A model generated the notes under the pieces. The model searched no databases. It was given only the letters and a program-made list of their open reading frames with translations, and was not told the DNA's origin. Positions 9,760 to 19,931 of a stretch of 64,000 nt of DNA are shown here, piece by piece. The first letter of the stretch is position 1; each line of letters opens with the position of its first letter. The position numbers and the translations under genes were made by a program. Origin of the DNA: Telmatactis stephensoni (lineage: Eukaryota > Cnidaria > Anthozoa > Actiniaria > Isophelliidae); NCBI GenBank assembly GCA_029948255.1, contig JALIZF010001650.1, positions 358,001 through 422,000 of the forward strand, given 5' to 3'.

Positions 9760-11346
9760 TCACTGGCTTTTGCTGCAGGTGCAGTTTGCCACTAATTCAT
9801 TTAAAAGGTCGATATAGGGTTTCTTTCTCTTGATTGTGGATATTTCAAGTTCAAAATAGGCGCAGATATCATGTAGTATTTGTACAGAGAATTTGTTGAG
9901 TTTGGAGGATGCAGCCAGATCGCAGATGTTGTGTGTTTCGAAAAGAATTGTATGGTAAATGGAAATTTCGTTCAAAATTTTCTCTGTAAGTTCTTGGAGG
10001 TTTTATGAAGCTGTTCCATTAATTCTTCCTCATCTTCCTAATCTTCACCGGTTCCTTATCATCAATCCTTCTTTGTTTTCTAGCCAAGCGAGAGAAAAAG
10101 CTTGAAATTTGCAGGGCTGTAAGGAAATCTGATGCTTCGAACATGCGCAAACCGTCTTCATTTCTTGCTTTCCTCATGGAGGTGGAGAAATTCTTTGGGT
10201 CTGCTTTGTGCCCAGTCTGCTCACCTATGTCAAAATGGCTTGTAAGGTATTCTTTATGTGTCGGGGTTAAGCACTTTTTCTTTGCAGATGACTTCAACGC
10301 CCATCCCATTGGCAAAGGTTCAATATAGTCCATTGTCTGAGAAACACCTTGGGCTTCCGATGGATTTTGCATTGCGCTAGTGCCATCATCTAGTTTTTGG
10401 GCATATAGCAGCATTGCCTTGTCAAGAAGAGTTTCGTGCTCTAAAAAATACTTGTGCTTTCCAATGTCAAGGTGAAGCTGCAGGGATAAATATCTTTTGG
10501 TAGCTTTTCACACATCCTTCATATGGACAAGAGAACAACTGGTTTCCTGTACTACTCTCACTTTCCTCGTCTGATTGGTCTGGGCTCTGTCTTCATTTGC
10601 TGCCTTTTCTGCACCTTGTGGTTTACTTGGTTTACTTTTGGTTCTTATAGCAACAAATCCAGCCTTTGGAGTATGGGCATCTTTAAGCTGTGGAGTTGGA
10701 TACTTTTTTGGCAAATTAAAGTCGTTCCATTTCAGGATTTTTCTGGGCCCAATACCGTATTCTCTCCAGGTTCGTTTCCCGCCTTTGTTATAGGCAAAGT
10801 GATTGATAAAGCTGACACCGTCCCATTTTGCTGACTCGCCCATAGAAACAGTAGGAGGATCACAGGACATTACTCTAACACCAGGAACACAACCAAGGGA
10901 CTCAATAGCATTCTTCATCTCTTCAGCGATTGAAGTTGAGGTACTGATTTTTATGTGGCTCTTGAGAGAAGCTGCCTTCCGGTCGCATGCACCTTTCCCT
11001 CCCTTAGGATCAGAAAAATCCAAACTTATACTTGTACATTGTATTTGTTAGCTATCTGCTGGAGTGCCAGTATAGTAGGTGCACTGTGGTAGCACCCAGC
11101 ATTGTCTTGTCTTAGGTACACCTTCTTTACTGTTGGCATGGTTGTCTTGAGCTGTCTCACTACATCATTTACAATTGCCAAAATTGTTGGGCTGTCTTGA
11201 GAACACTTTTGGAAAACGTGAACTAAAGTGAGTGTTTCTGTTTTGGATTCCAACTTTCTTGGCACAACTGCTATGTGCCATGAAATTCCCCTTTTACCGA
11301 ACCAATCTGCCTGGCTTTCGCGGTACTCTCTTGGGAGGAATTTCAT
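9760..11346 (-). pseudogene. Copy A transposase-like gene (truncated, frameshifted)
   Basis: Four minus-strand blocks share order and motifs with copy B. (i) 11346-11026: MKFLPREYRESQADWFGKRG, then VYLRQDNAGCYHSAPTILA. (ii) 11023-10508: LDFSDPKGGKGACDRKAA and AEEMKNAIESLG. (iii) 10505-10019: remains of a C2H2-like finger (HLDIGKH), then PMGWALKSSAKK and DIGEQTGHKADP. (iv) 9975-9760: C-terminal RKKPYIDLLNELVANCTC. Frames change between blocks, with breaks near 11025 and 10510. The residues before the first Met do not match the family (LLCTMKF), so upstream exons are lost. Role inferred as transposase; no named family is certain. Confidence 0.6.
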
Positions 11347-11394
11347 GGTACACAGCAGTTGGGAGAGGGGGAGGAGCTAGTGTTGTTTCACAAC

Positions 11395-11864
11395 TCGCAA
11401 GAGAACAATGAACATGTCAACCTAAACTTGTGTGCAATGCTACGTTTGGATACAAAGACACATTTATAAGAAGAAAACGTTTATCGCATGGTGAAAATGA
11501 ATTTTGTTTATGACACACTTTTCCCGAAGCTAATTGTTTACCTTGCAAATAAAATTATTTCTTATCTTTGATTTAACGCAAAATTCCTCAAAATCATGCA
11601 AATGTATATTTAGACATCAAAGAACCATAATGTAGTACAATTAAAACTTTGGATTTATTTTTCTTTGTAAACGAGGTGGTCAAATGTGTCATAGATTTCA
11701 GTCCGCAAAACGGCAATTTCGACAGCTTTTCTTAAATCGCGATTTTTATGGAAAGGAACAAACATTTTATCCTAGACTATGTCCAGGAGATTTTTGAGCA
11801 AAATCGCATTTTCAATCCTTGCCGCCAATTTTTGAATTTGTTTGGTGGTTGTTGACATCCTCTC
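11395..11864. repeat. Right terminal region of copy A
   Basis: Contains the outer half of the inverted repeat (11395-11480) and runs to the TTAA junction. The minus strand also holds a short open stretch starting MSTTTKQIQKLAARIEN and then, after a stop, AVEIAVLRTEIYDTF. This could be remains of a first exon. No matching outer sequence exists at the left side. Confidence 0.45.
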
Positions 11865-11868
11865 TTAA

Positions 11869-12216
11869 GGTTTTTTCGTATAGATTAAATCAAACGTTCC
11901 CATACACCTCCATGATGGGAACCAAAGAGAGGGTTAAAGACCCATCAAATGTTTTTCTGTAGTAGATTCTCGTGTATCTGTTCCTGATTCCATTGCAGGA
12001 TGCATTTCTTGAGTTCTTTGTCGCCACTGGTAAAAGTTGTGCCATTGTCTGTAAAAAAATCTCTTGCACTTGTCTTCGTCTTGATATAAATCGCCTTAGT
12101 GCTAACAAGAAGGAGTCAGTATCTAAACTGTGGATGATCTCTATATGCATGGCTCTTGTTGTCATACAGGTGAATATGATTCCATAACGTTTAACAAGAC
12201 TTCCGGCACGACGCAC
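11869..12216 (-). pseudogene. BEL/Pao integrase core fragment
   Basis: RYGIIFTCMTTRAMHIEIIHSLDTDSF with FLLALRRFISRR is the integrase core after the first Asp. After a frameshift the sequence continues SHHGGVWERLI, with the Trp-Glu catalytic context of BEL integrases. The middle DRGTN-type motif is degraded. It ends at the TTAA junction with copy A. Confidence 0.8.
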
Positions 12217-12341
12217 AAGGAACGGCGATGGAAACGGGATGTTTCACTTTTTCGTCAATTGGTGCATTTCTAAGACGCCCTCCAACACAAATCAAATCAT
12301 CTTTCATAATAGGATCAAGCTTGTACAAAGGACTTGACTTC

Positions 12342-12996
12342 TTAATAACGTATTCTTTGATGCTGATCGTAGTTTCCTTTACTTCTTAGAGCTTTGATCT
12401 CTTCTTGAAATGATTGTTCCTGAATCTGGCTTAGAATTTTCTTTCCAGCATCCTGAACTTCTTTAAGTGTGATGGACGAGATAGACTTTTTGATTTGCTG
12501 ATTTGCTGTGATTAGATTTGTCATTATTGCTCAAAGAAGTGCTTCTCTTGAGGTTCTGGATATATCTCAGGATCCATGCAATGATCTTCTTTAAACGGTG
12601 CCAAGAGGGGAATTTCTCAAAGATTTCATTAGCGCCATTGGAACTTACAGTTATGGCAGATACTTTAACTTCCCTCTTGACTTCTGGGTCTCCTTCAAGT
12701 GAGTTTACCATATCTGTAGGTCTTTTTGGCCATTCACTGCTCTCTTTCCACAAAAATTCGGGGCCATGAATCCACTGAGTGTTGCTGAGAAGTTGTTCTG
12801 CAGATAAACCTCTAGATGCGTGGTCTGCAGGATTAGAACATCCATTTACATACTTCCACTTTGATGGATCAGAACCATCTCTTATCTGTGCCACTCTATT
12901 GGCCACAAATGGGTGAAATCGTTTTTCTTCATTTTCCACATAGCGTAACACGGAAGTGCTGTCTGTCCAAAATACAGAACTGTTTACTTTGAGCAT
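12342..12996 (-). pseudogene. BEL/Pao RNase H (second half) and connection domain
   Basis: VFWTDSTSVLRYVENEEKRF holds the RNase H Asp (TDS) and is followed by FVANRVAQIRDGSDPSKWKY, NPADHASRGLSAEQL and WIHGPEFLWKESSEWP, all typical of BEL/Pao. A frame change near 12500 leads to 12524-12342 (ISSITLKEVQDAGKKIL), the linker before the integrase zinc domain, which is itself missing. Confidence 0.85.
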
Positions 12997-13147
12997 TCAA
13001 CATCTTGTCAAGGTGTACAGATACGGTAGCAGCTGTTAGTTCAAGTCGTGGAATTGTTATCTGCTTGAGAGGGGCAACTCTTGATTTGCCAATGAGGACG
13101 GAACAATGAACATCTCCTTGGGTGTTGACAATACGTAAGTAAGACAC
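12929..13147 (-). pseudogene. BEL/Pao RNase H (first half)
   Basis: SYLRIVNTQGDVHCSVLIGK and the strongly conserved TIPRLELTAATVS. It overlaps the next fragment in another frame, marking a frameshift near 12990. Just upstream (about 13150-13170) the minus strand still codes DASQVGYGS-like residues. Confidence 0.8.
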
Positions 13148-13314
13148 AGAACCATACCCAACTTGCGATGCATCAGAAAAATGGTGAAGTTGCGCACAAA
13201 CTATTTGGTCAAAATCTGGTGGTTTGTAACATGTTTGAATTGTAAATTGTGACAGTTTTGGTAAATCTCTTAACCACTTTAACGGTCAGACATTTCTTGA
13301 TCCCAGTTCAGTTT

Positions 13315-13612
13315 TCAGTCTTGTAAACTTGACTTGGCGGTTAAGGTATACAGTGAAGCAAATCCCAAACGATCATATACTGCACTCACAATTGATAGGA
13401 TACCTCGTCTTGTAAGTGGACGTTCATTGCTGTTGATGTTGTAACCAAATGTGTCTTGTTCCATGTTCCAATTTATCCCTAAGGCTCTCTTATTAGGCAG
13501 CATATCTCTCTTTAGGTCTAGTTCTTTAATGCTCATGTTTCTTTCAGTTTCAGGAATGGTTTCAATTACCTTGCGGTTGTTGCTAGCCCATTTTGTGAGA
13601 TGGAATCCTCCT
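13315..13612 (-). pseudogene. BEL/Pao RT C-terminal fragment, resuming after the Harbinger insertion
   Basis: Reads GGFHLTKWASNNRKVIETIP immediately next to the Harbinger end, then ALGINWNMEQDTFGYNI, PLTRRGILSIVSAVYDRLGF. On the far side of the Harbinger the same protein stops at EEFTKLLT, so the insertion point is exact. A frameshift ends the frame at 13315. Confidence 0.85.
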
Positions 13613-13621
13613 TTAAGGCCG

Positions 13622-13704
13622 TGGTCACACTTGCGCTAGAAACTTGCTTGCTTGGGGATAATCTGTTTACTTAGCGCGTTTCTAGCTCATTTTCTGGTGT
13701 GACC
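13622..13704. repeat. Subterminal hairpin at the left Harbinger end
   Basis: GTGGTCACAC...GCTAGAAAC is followed about 45 bp later by GTTTCTAGC...GGTGTGACC, so the left terminus can fold on itself. A subterminal inverted copy of the TIR of this kind could be a second transposase-binding site. Confidence 0.6.
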
Positions 13705-13979
13705 GATAAGAATGGTGGAACCGGACTTGGTTGAAATCTGATGTGAATTGCTAGAATCTACAAAGGAACCGAAGCAGCGTTCAAGAGTACTCTCAACCAT
13801 GTTTTGAGAGTGCTAAGCGGAAGAAAATAATTGGCTTAAATGTATCAGCCAATGAAATTATGGCAGGCTTGATAGATCGAATTCGAAAGATCCACAGAAA
13901 CCAAGCTCACACAACACAACCATAACACAATACTACGTGCAGTTACGCTTGATAAGGTTCTCTATAAATTGGTCCGTGA

Positions 13980-14805
13980 ATGATGTCTAGAAGCACAAAT
14001 TCACCGCAATTTTTTTCATCTGGTATTCCAAGTGAACAACAACAGTATTTATATCCTCCATTTGCTGTATTTATGGCAAATGATCGAGGTATTGGCTTGA
14101 ATTCTGCTGTGAACAATTTTGGCGCGCAAATGTATTGACCAACAATACCACCTCTAACAAATCAGTATCCTGCAAATACAACATATTTTCCTTCATCACG
14201 TCCATCAGAAGAACAACGACTTCATCAATCTTCAGACAGCGCTGGGGCGAGTACCAGCAATGATTTTGGAAACGATTCAAATTCTGGTGGCAAATCAACA
14301 ACCAAGTGGTCTGATGATCAAACCCTAATCTTGGTTCAAGAGTGGAAAGAACGAATAGACGAGTTAGAAAGCAGCAGGTCCTCTGAAGCATGGAAAAAAA
14401 TACTTGAGGCTGTAAATAAAGTAGAGCCGAGCCGAACCATGAAGCAATGTAAAGACAAATTGCGAAACTTGAAGAAAGAATACAAGGATGCAAAAGCGAA
14501 CAATAATCAAACAGGACTCAGATGTCGAGTTAGATGATGATGATGATGATGATGTGAGCGACATATGCACTGCTAAAGAGAAGAAGTGCAAGTCGTCCAA
14601 GCAACCCTCCACCAAAAAGAAAGCACGAAAAGGAAAAGCATCCATCCAAGAATCTTCCCAAAATTTAACAGAAAAGATGTTAAAAATTCAAAATGTACAG
14701 ATGCAAGCAATGGAGAGATCGCAAGCAAGATCTGAAGAACTGATGATGAAATTGGAAATGGACCAGCGAAAGTTAGACAAGGAATCGCGGCGACGAGACC
14801 AATAA
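13980..14805 (+). pseudogene. Harbinger Myb/SANT-like DNA-binding protein (stop and frameshift)
   Basis: Starts at ATG 13980 (MMSRSTNSPQFFSSG). One in-frame TGA lies near 14137, then the frame continues through a Ser/Asn-rich linker into a trihelix-type Myb/SANT domain: KWSDDQTLILVQEWKERID ... AWKKILEAVNK ... CKDKLRNLKKEYKDAK. A one-base shift near 14505 moves to the frame with an Asp run (DVELDDDDDDD), a Lys-rich segment and a C-terminal coiled coil ending ESRRRDQ and TAA at 14805. In Harbinger elements this partner carries the transposase to DNA and into the nucleus (family knowledge). Confidence 0.8.
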
Positions 14806-15274
14806 TTTTTCTTGCGTATGGCTCAGCTATTAAAAAAATAAACTGTTTTCTACTATTATTTTATCATAGTACTTGAAACTTTTATAATACGTTACATATA
14901 TCGTGATTCATTCACAAAATAACATTATATTACTCAATTCATAGTGAAACATTTTTAATATCAAGACAAATTGACACTGGCACATCTATTCACAATTATT
15001 TTTGTGATTTATGATAAAATATCGTACATATTAAGATGTAAAAATTATTGATCGATATTTGAATAATTATTTTTTGACAAGATTTATTAAATATAATTGA
15101 CTTAATATTTAAAATGTATCGATGTATTAGTAAAAGTAATTAGTAAAAGGGGCTTTCTTGGTAAAAAAAATATATTTATGTGAAATGTATCCATATTAAA
15201 GGGGATTATTGATGGCTATTTCGTTTTGCCTTTCATGAAATACACTGATCAGTAAAAACCGTATGTACATGGTT
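14806..15274. other. Non-coding spacer between the convergent Harbinger genes
   Basis: AT-rich, with an AATAAA-like signal for the plus-strand gene near 14836 (AAAAAAATAAAC). No ORF or RNA gene is visible. Confidence 0.5.
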
Positions 15275-16532
15275 CTACAAGTCTATTTCTATCTGATTTT
15301 GAATCACTTGAGCTGCAGGATTTTGATTTGCTTGATTCCCTTGCCGTCTTGCCCTTAAATAAGATAGTTCAATGTCAATAATTTGTTGCATAACTTCTTG
15401 ATCATCAAATTCTTCGCCTGCTTGCTGGCAGAAATTATGAAGAATACAGCAGGTCAGAATTACTTTAGAAATATTGTCAAAGCGATTGTCCAGTCTCTTT
15501 AACAAAACTCTCCAGCGCCCTTTCAGAGTACCAAACGCTCGCTCTACTGTAGAATGCGCTGAAGACAGGGTCCTATTAAAAACTTGTTGTGTTGGAGTAA
15601 GAGCGGCATTATTTGGGTATGGTTTTAGTAGCCAGGGCAAAAGTGGATATGCCCCATCCCCGAGCAATAAAGGCCTGATTTGAATTCCATTTTTGATAAT
15701 TACTGGTTCTTTTAAAATGTCTTTATTTTCAGCCTTCGTGAATATTTCAGAGTGTCTCAATACTGTTGCATCGTGCATGCTTCCTGGGTATCCAATGGCA
15801 GTATCCATTAAACATCAGATTCTCTCCAACCACTGCTTGCATGATAACGCTATAGCGATGCTGGCGATCAAAATAATCAAAAGGATTCTCTGGAGCGATT
15901 ATTTCTATATGTGTTCCATCGATCGTGCCCAAGGCTTGGGGAATATTGCAGTCGTCTTCAAATAATGCAATGGCTCTCGCTGTGTCACGACAATTAACTG
16001 GGAATTTGATATATCTCCGGGAAAATCTATTCAGAGCCTCTGAGAAATCTTTGGCTTTTGTTACACATGTTGATTTCCCCACATTGAAGTGAGCAGCGAT
16101 GCTACGAAAGCTGTTTCCTGTAGCGAGGCGCCATAAAGCAATAGCTACTCGTTTAGGCGTAGAGACAGCTTCACGCAGTATGGTGTTTCTACGGCTAATG
16201 TGTGGGCCCACAAGATTCACAAGTTCTATGAATGTCCCTTTGCTCATCCTAAAATGATCCTTCCAGTATCTGCATTGACTGTTGTCTAAGAGCATGACTT
16301 CAAACCAACCAAAGTTTGGCCGCTGGAGACACCATACTCGATCAAAACGAGCCATCCTGGTTTGAAAATGTTCACATATCATTAAAACCAAAGCCATTGT
16401 ATTCATACTTAAAATTAGAAATCTGTTTCGGATCATTTGCTGAAATAAACTGAGTATTCTTCGTCTCCGTCTTCTGAGTGCAAAACGAAAATACATAGAC
16501 CACAAAAGGAGCAAGATATCTTTGATTTCCAT
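15275..16532 (-). pseudogene. Harbinger transposase/nuclease (HARBI1-type), one frameshift
   Basis: Two overlapping frames, 16532-15747 and 15808-15275. N-terminal part: an Arg-rich stretch, NFGWFEVMLL, RMSKGTFIELVNLVGPHI, an HTH-like segment (GNSFRSIAAHFNVGKSTC), then the first catalytic Asp in GTIDGTHIEI. After a single extra base near 15805 the second frame gives DTAIGYPGSMHDATV (second Asp), LLGDGAYPLLPWLLKP, and the Glu in TVERAFGTLKGRWR, then HNFC. Length is normal for the family (about 400-440 aa). Catalytic residues are retained; the frameshift disables it. Confidence 0.92.
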
Positions 16533-16738
16533 CTTGCAGATCTACTTGATATTTCGCGCGAAAATTGTTGTTGTGATACAGCAATGTTAGTTCATCAATC
16601 AACACTTTAAGGCCAAGCAATGTACTTGTTTCTGTGTGACCCTCTCGTGCTTGTCTCAGATTTCTAGCCACGCTTATTCTTACGTCATAAGCAAGCTCGT
16701 TCAAAGCAAAATAGTAGCGTAGTGTGACCGCGCCGTTA

Positions 16739-17511
16739 GTTAACAACTTGGTAAACTCTTCAGAGTGTAAGATAGCCTCTTCAACAGTTGACAGTGATTT
16801 CAAACAATCATCAACGTAAAAGTTCTACAGAACTGTGTTGACTGCAGTGTCACTGTGATCTTGCTTGTTATCCAGGGCAGTCTTCTTTAGGACGAAGTTG
16901 GGAACACCAGGCGATGAAACTGCTCCAAACAAATGCACTACCATGTGGTATTCTTCCAAATCCTTGTCCAGATCTCCTTCCAGCCACCACAGGAATCATA
17001 TGATGCAACAATCTGGTTCTGGGACTCTCACCTGGTGAAACATTGCTTCCACGTCAGCCATTTTTGCAATATAATCTTGACGAAATCTAATAAGAACACC
17101 CACGAGCGAGTTCGTAAGATCTGGTCCTTTGAGTAGTTAGTCACTGAGAGAAGCTCCTTGAAATCTTGCAGAGCAATCAAATACCATGCGGATTTTTCCA
17201 GGTTTGTGCGGGTGATATACCCCATGATGCGATGTATACCAAATTCGTTGTTGAGTTAACAGATGAAGAGGTATTTTGCGAGCAAAGTCTTTGTAGAATA
17301 AGTCAGACATGAAGTTCTTGTAATCTTGAAACATTTGTGGGTTCTTGGTGAGTTTCTTTTTCAGCCATTTTGCATGTAATTGAGCTTGAGGTTTGTTGTC
17401 AGGTAATTGAAGATCTTGATTCTTGAATGGCAAGTTAATGTAGTAATGACCATCTTTCAGTTGTGCAGATGATTCAACACTTGTTAAGAAGCGATGTTCT
17501 GACTGTGACAT
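16739..17511 (-). pseudogene. BEL/Pao reverse transcriptase, three in-frame stops
   Basis: Begins SESSAQLKDGHYYINLPF and WLKKKLTKNPQM, then RIWYTSHHGVYHPHKPGKIR, MVFDCSARFQGASLSD. In-frame TAA, TGA and TAG follow, but the frame continues through [15 protein letters not shown] and the catalytic FYVDDCLKS to KSLSTVEEAILHSEEFTKLL at the Harbinger edge. The YVDD box is intact despite the stops. Confidence 0.85.
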
Positions 17512-17635
17512 TTCAGTCTTGTAAGTACTTAGTGAGTTGTTGAATTCTTGATTGAAAAATTCGTCACAATCTGGTTCAGTTCAGCCTCTGCTTTAGTACA
17601 GAAGTTGGAAACGTGAGGTGATTCATGACAATGTC

Positions 17636-18186
17636 TTAATAGGCCATTAATTGGCCATCCCAGTGTAGTTCTTGTAGCATAGCAACGTCACATGCTTTGA
17701 GAAGGCCAACTTCAGTACTTGGATCGAGGGATCTGATCTGCACATGGTTGTTTGAGTAAGGCCATCTATCTGTGTCTTCTTGAAATGGGATGTCTGCTTT
17801 GGTAACTGGAATTTCAGGCTGCATAAATAGTGAGGGTAGTTTAATTAGATAGTTCTCATCTAAGTCTGCAATCTCTAATCCTTGAATCATGAAAGTGTCT
17901 ATGAGATTGTCCCTTTTGCCTAATGTTGTCAGAGAAATCTTTGTAACTTGTGCATAAGTGACTCTGTGCAAAACGTACACGTGCTACCAGTGTCTAGGAA
18001 GGCGTATGTTTGAACATATCTATCTGTAGCTTGACGTCTAACTTTAACTGGAACTATGGCCATACCTGTAGCGGATCCTCCGACCCCAGTTGATTTTAAA
18101 CTATCTTGATGAATGCAAGTAGTACAGAAGTAGTGGCGTTCGGGGAGGATTAACTTGTGTATTACCGTTTGCACCACTAGAATCAA
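17636..18186 (-). pseudogene. BEL/Pao aspartic protease region (DUF1758-like)
   Basis: AIVPVKVRRQATDRYVQTYA then FLDTGSTCTFCTESL, a classical D-T-G protease motif. After a frameshift near 17935-17980 it continues SLTTLGKRDNLIDTFMIQG and IPVTKADIPFQED. The downstream GTDN-type RT leader is missing. Confidence 0.8.
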
Positions 18187-18331
18187 TGGAAGTACTGACC
18201 TTGGTAGGATTCATGTGTAGAACTGCTGGATGGCTTTTATTACAATCAGGAAACTTACAGGTTTGCTTTTTTGTGCATTCTTTAGCATTGTGTTCATCAG
18301 ATAGACAGCCAAAGCATAATCTTTTCTTCAT
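18101..18331 (-). pseudogene. BEL/Pao zinc-knuckle fragment
   Basis: RLCFGCLSDEHNAKECTKKQTC-type knuckle followed by FPDCNKSHPAVLHMN, the usual paired CCHC/CCHH arrangement of BEL Gag. It overlaps the protease fragment in a different frame. Confidence 0.8.
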
Positions 18332-18486
18332 GAGGAATTATATGGCTTTCTTCTAAGTGCGTTACAGTTTTCTAAGGAGTGATTTGAAAAGTTGCAAAAA
18401 GGCAGTGCTTCTGTGGTTGGTTTTCACTTGGTGGTTTCTCTTTACTATCATTGGTTGAAGTTTGCACTGCAAAACTTGCTCATGCT

Positions 18487-18890
18487 CTAACAGCATGATG
18501 ACTTTTTGTTTATGTTTGGTTTGGTTGTGTTAATTGTACATGGTGTATCACGAGAGGTCTCCCATGAAACGATCTTACTAAAAATGGGATTTGTAGTGAT
18601 TCTTACTTCTTGATCAACAAAGGATACTAGGTCTGAGAACTTGAAGGTGTGATTAGGGACCTCCATAACATCATCAACTTTTCGACGCCAGCGATCTCTC
18701 AGATTGTATGGTAACTTTAGAACTAGTCTTTTGATGTTATCTGGATGCTCGAACTTGTCTAGGTATTCATTCCCTTGCATGGCGTTGCTGCAACCAGTTA
18801 GATAAACTGAGTACTTGTGTAGCGCAGCTGCGTCATTTGGTTTGATCTCGGACAATGTCAGGGCCTTTTCAACGAATGCCTTGGCAATTC
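18487..18890 (-). pseudogene. BEL/Pao Gag fragment (DUF1759-like)
   Basis: IAKAFVEKALTLSEIKPNDA, LHKYSVYLTGCSNAMQG, LPYNLRDRWRRKVDDV and FSDLVSFVDQEVRI match BEL/Pao Gag. The 5' part is lost at about 18890, where TATTTATTTATTT and a new repeat begin. Confidence 0.8.
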
Positions 18891-18928
18891 TGTATTTATT
18901 TATTTATCTTTTACCAGAGGGATAGAAA

Positions 18929-18994
18929 ATAGTAATATATCCTCACTGCATACTCATTAACTCATCGTATAATTAAGTTATGGGAGGAGTCCGC
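18929..18994 (+). repeat. 66-bp direct repeat, copy 1
   Basis: Matches 19866-19931 base for base. Starts ATAGTAATATATCCTCACTG and ends GGGAGGAGTCCGC, with a TATA-like TATAATTAAG inside. Both copies follow a GAGGGA-type sequence. They could be short terminal repeats of a 1-kb element. Confidence 0.85.
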
Positions 18995-19865
18995 GACTGA
19001 TGAGGTAATAAGCATGTAATGCGGATATTGGCAAGTCAGTTTTGAGTTTGTTTTGCTTGGCGAAATTCCGGGTTTGTGTAATGAGCCGCCGTATTCTCCT
19101 GTGCATGGACATTTTTTTTTTTTAATTAAAACGGCCAAAAAAGGATGCCCATGAGTTCCGAATTGGAAAAAACGTGCAGTTGGAAAACTATCAATCTACA
19201 CCACCAACCACTATATTGCCTAACAATCTCCCTCGATCGTTGGAGGCTCGGACTGCGGGTTGATTATAGATTGTAAAGAAAACGCTTCCCTAAATTATGC
19301 TGCAAAGAAGGTATAGACTGAACGAAAACGTTTCTGGTTAAAATATGACAAAACTGCTATTGCTTTCAAGGAGCACAATGTCTTCGTCGGAACCAATGAC
19401 TAGACTTATTCTCACTGCATAATTAATTAACTCAGAATATAAATAAGCCTGCTCGATCTAGGAGTGGTCACTTCAAGATACGCCGGCACAAGGTGAACTT
19501 TCGCGACCCCACCCACCTCCCCTGGTGGCGGTTGACCAGCCTATACACTAGTTTTGAGTTGTGTTTTGCTAAGTGTTGGCCTTAAGCCTCAAGCTCTAGA
19601 TTCCTAATCACGCTAGCGTGGCATGGATCAGAACCATTGAATTTGTTTTGTTATGTGTGCACCCTTTGTCTTCCCCCAGTGTTCCCTAAATCATTGAAGG
19701 GATTGTCTCTATAAAGACAATAGCGTTTTTCGTTCTCCTCCTTGATGAATGGAAATTTTCAACCAACCATTGCAGACACGGACAATATAGCTACCAATTT
19801 GCTATGTATCCTCCATAGAATTGCCATGCATTGCTTTTGAACCCAAAAGTTATCCCTAAGAGGGA
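18995..19865. other. Non-coding interval between the 66-bp repeats
   Basis: No ORF. Contains a T11-type run (near 19111) and, at 19407, the left arm of a long-range inverted repeat. Confidence 0.5.
19407..19486 (+). repeat. Left arm of an inverted repeat 5.7 kb apart
   Basis: TATTCTCACTGCATAATTAA through GATACGCCGG. The reverse complement is at 25057-25136. CACTG at the tip and a TATAAATAAG element 20-30 bp inside are noteworthy. It is distantly similar to the 66-bp repeat, which has CACTGCAT ... TTAACTC ... TATAATTAAG in the same order. Confidence 0.8.
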
Positions 19866-19931
19866 ATAGTAATATATCCTCACTGCATACTCATTAACTC
19901 ATCGTATAATTAAGTTATGGGAGGAGTCCGC
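19866..19931 (+). repeat. 66-bp direct repeat, copy 2
   Basis: Second copy of 18929-18994, 937 bp downstream, same orientation, no mismatches seen. Confidence 0.85.

Larger units (their letters stand above)
9465..11864 (-). mobile_element. Damaged copy A of the TTAA-type element family
   Basis: Homologous to the large element at 40925-49462 by its protein pieces. Its right end abuts TTAA (11865-11868) inside the BEL integrase frame: the BEL sequence reads up to ...AAAAACC, then TTAA, then GAGAGGATGTCAAC. The partner element also starts GAG next to TTAA. An internal inverted repeat of about 85-90 bp (9472-9560 with 11395-11480) survives, but the left terminus and left TTAA are not found. The N-terminal exons of the gene are missing. 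It is dead. Confidence 0.65.
13616..16735. mobile_element. PIF/Harbinger DNA transposon, 3120 bp
   Basis: Bounded by TTA on both sides (13613-13615 and 16736-16738), the usual 3-bp target of Harbinger. Ends are AGGCCGTGGTCACACTTGCG and, reversed, CGGCGCGGTCACACTACGC, imperfect TIRs of about 21 bp. It carries the two standard genes: a HARBI1-type nuclease on the minus strand and a Myb/SANT-like protein on the plus strand, arranged convergently. Removing the element and one TTA restores the BEL reading frame. Each gene has small lesions, so this copy is probably inactive. Confidence 0.93.
8521..18890 (-). mobile_element. Old, decayed BEL/Pao retrotransposon carrying two nested DNA transposons
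   Basis: Minus-strand BEL/Pao domains lie in the right order: Gag (18.9-18.5 kb), zinc knuckle, protease, RT (17.5-16.7 and 13.6-13.3 kb), RNase H (13.1-12.4 kb), integrase core (12.2-11.9 kb) and integrase tail (8.8-8.5 kb). Many frameshifts and in-frame stops are present and no LTRs were found. Between RT halves sits a Harbinger element (13616-16735). Between integrase core and tail sits a decayed TTAA-type element (to 11864). It is clearly a different family from the intact BEL at 28992-36121. Confidence 0.85.
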
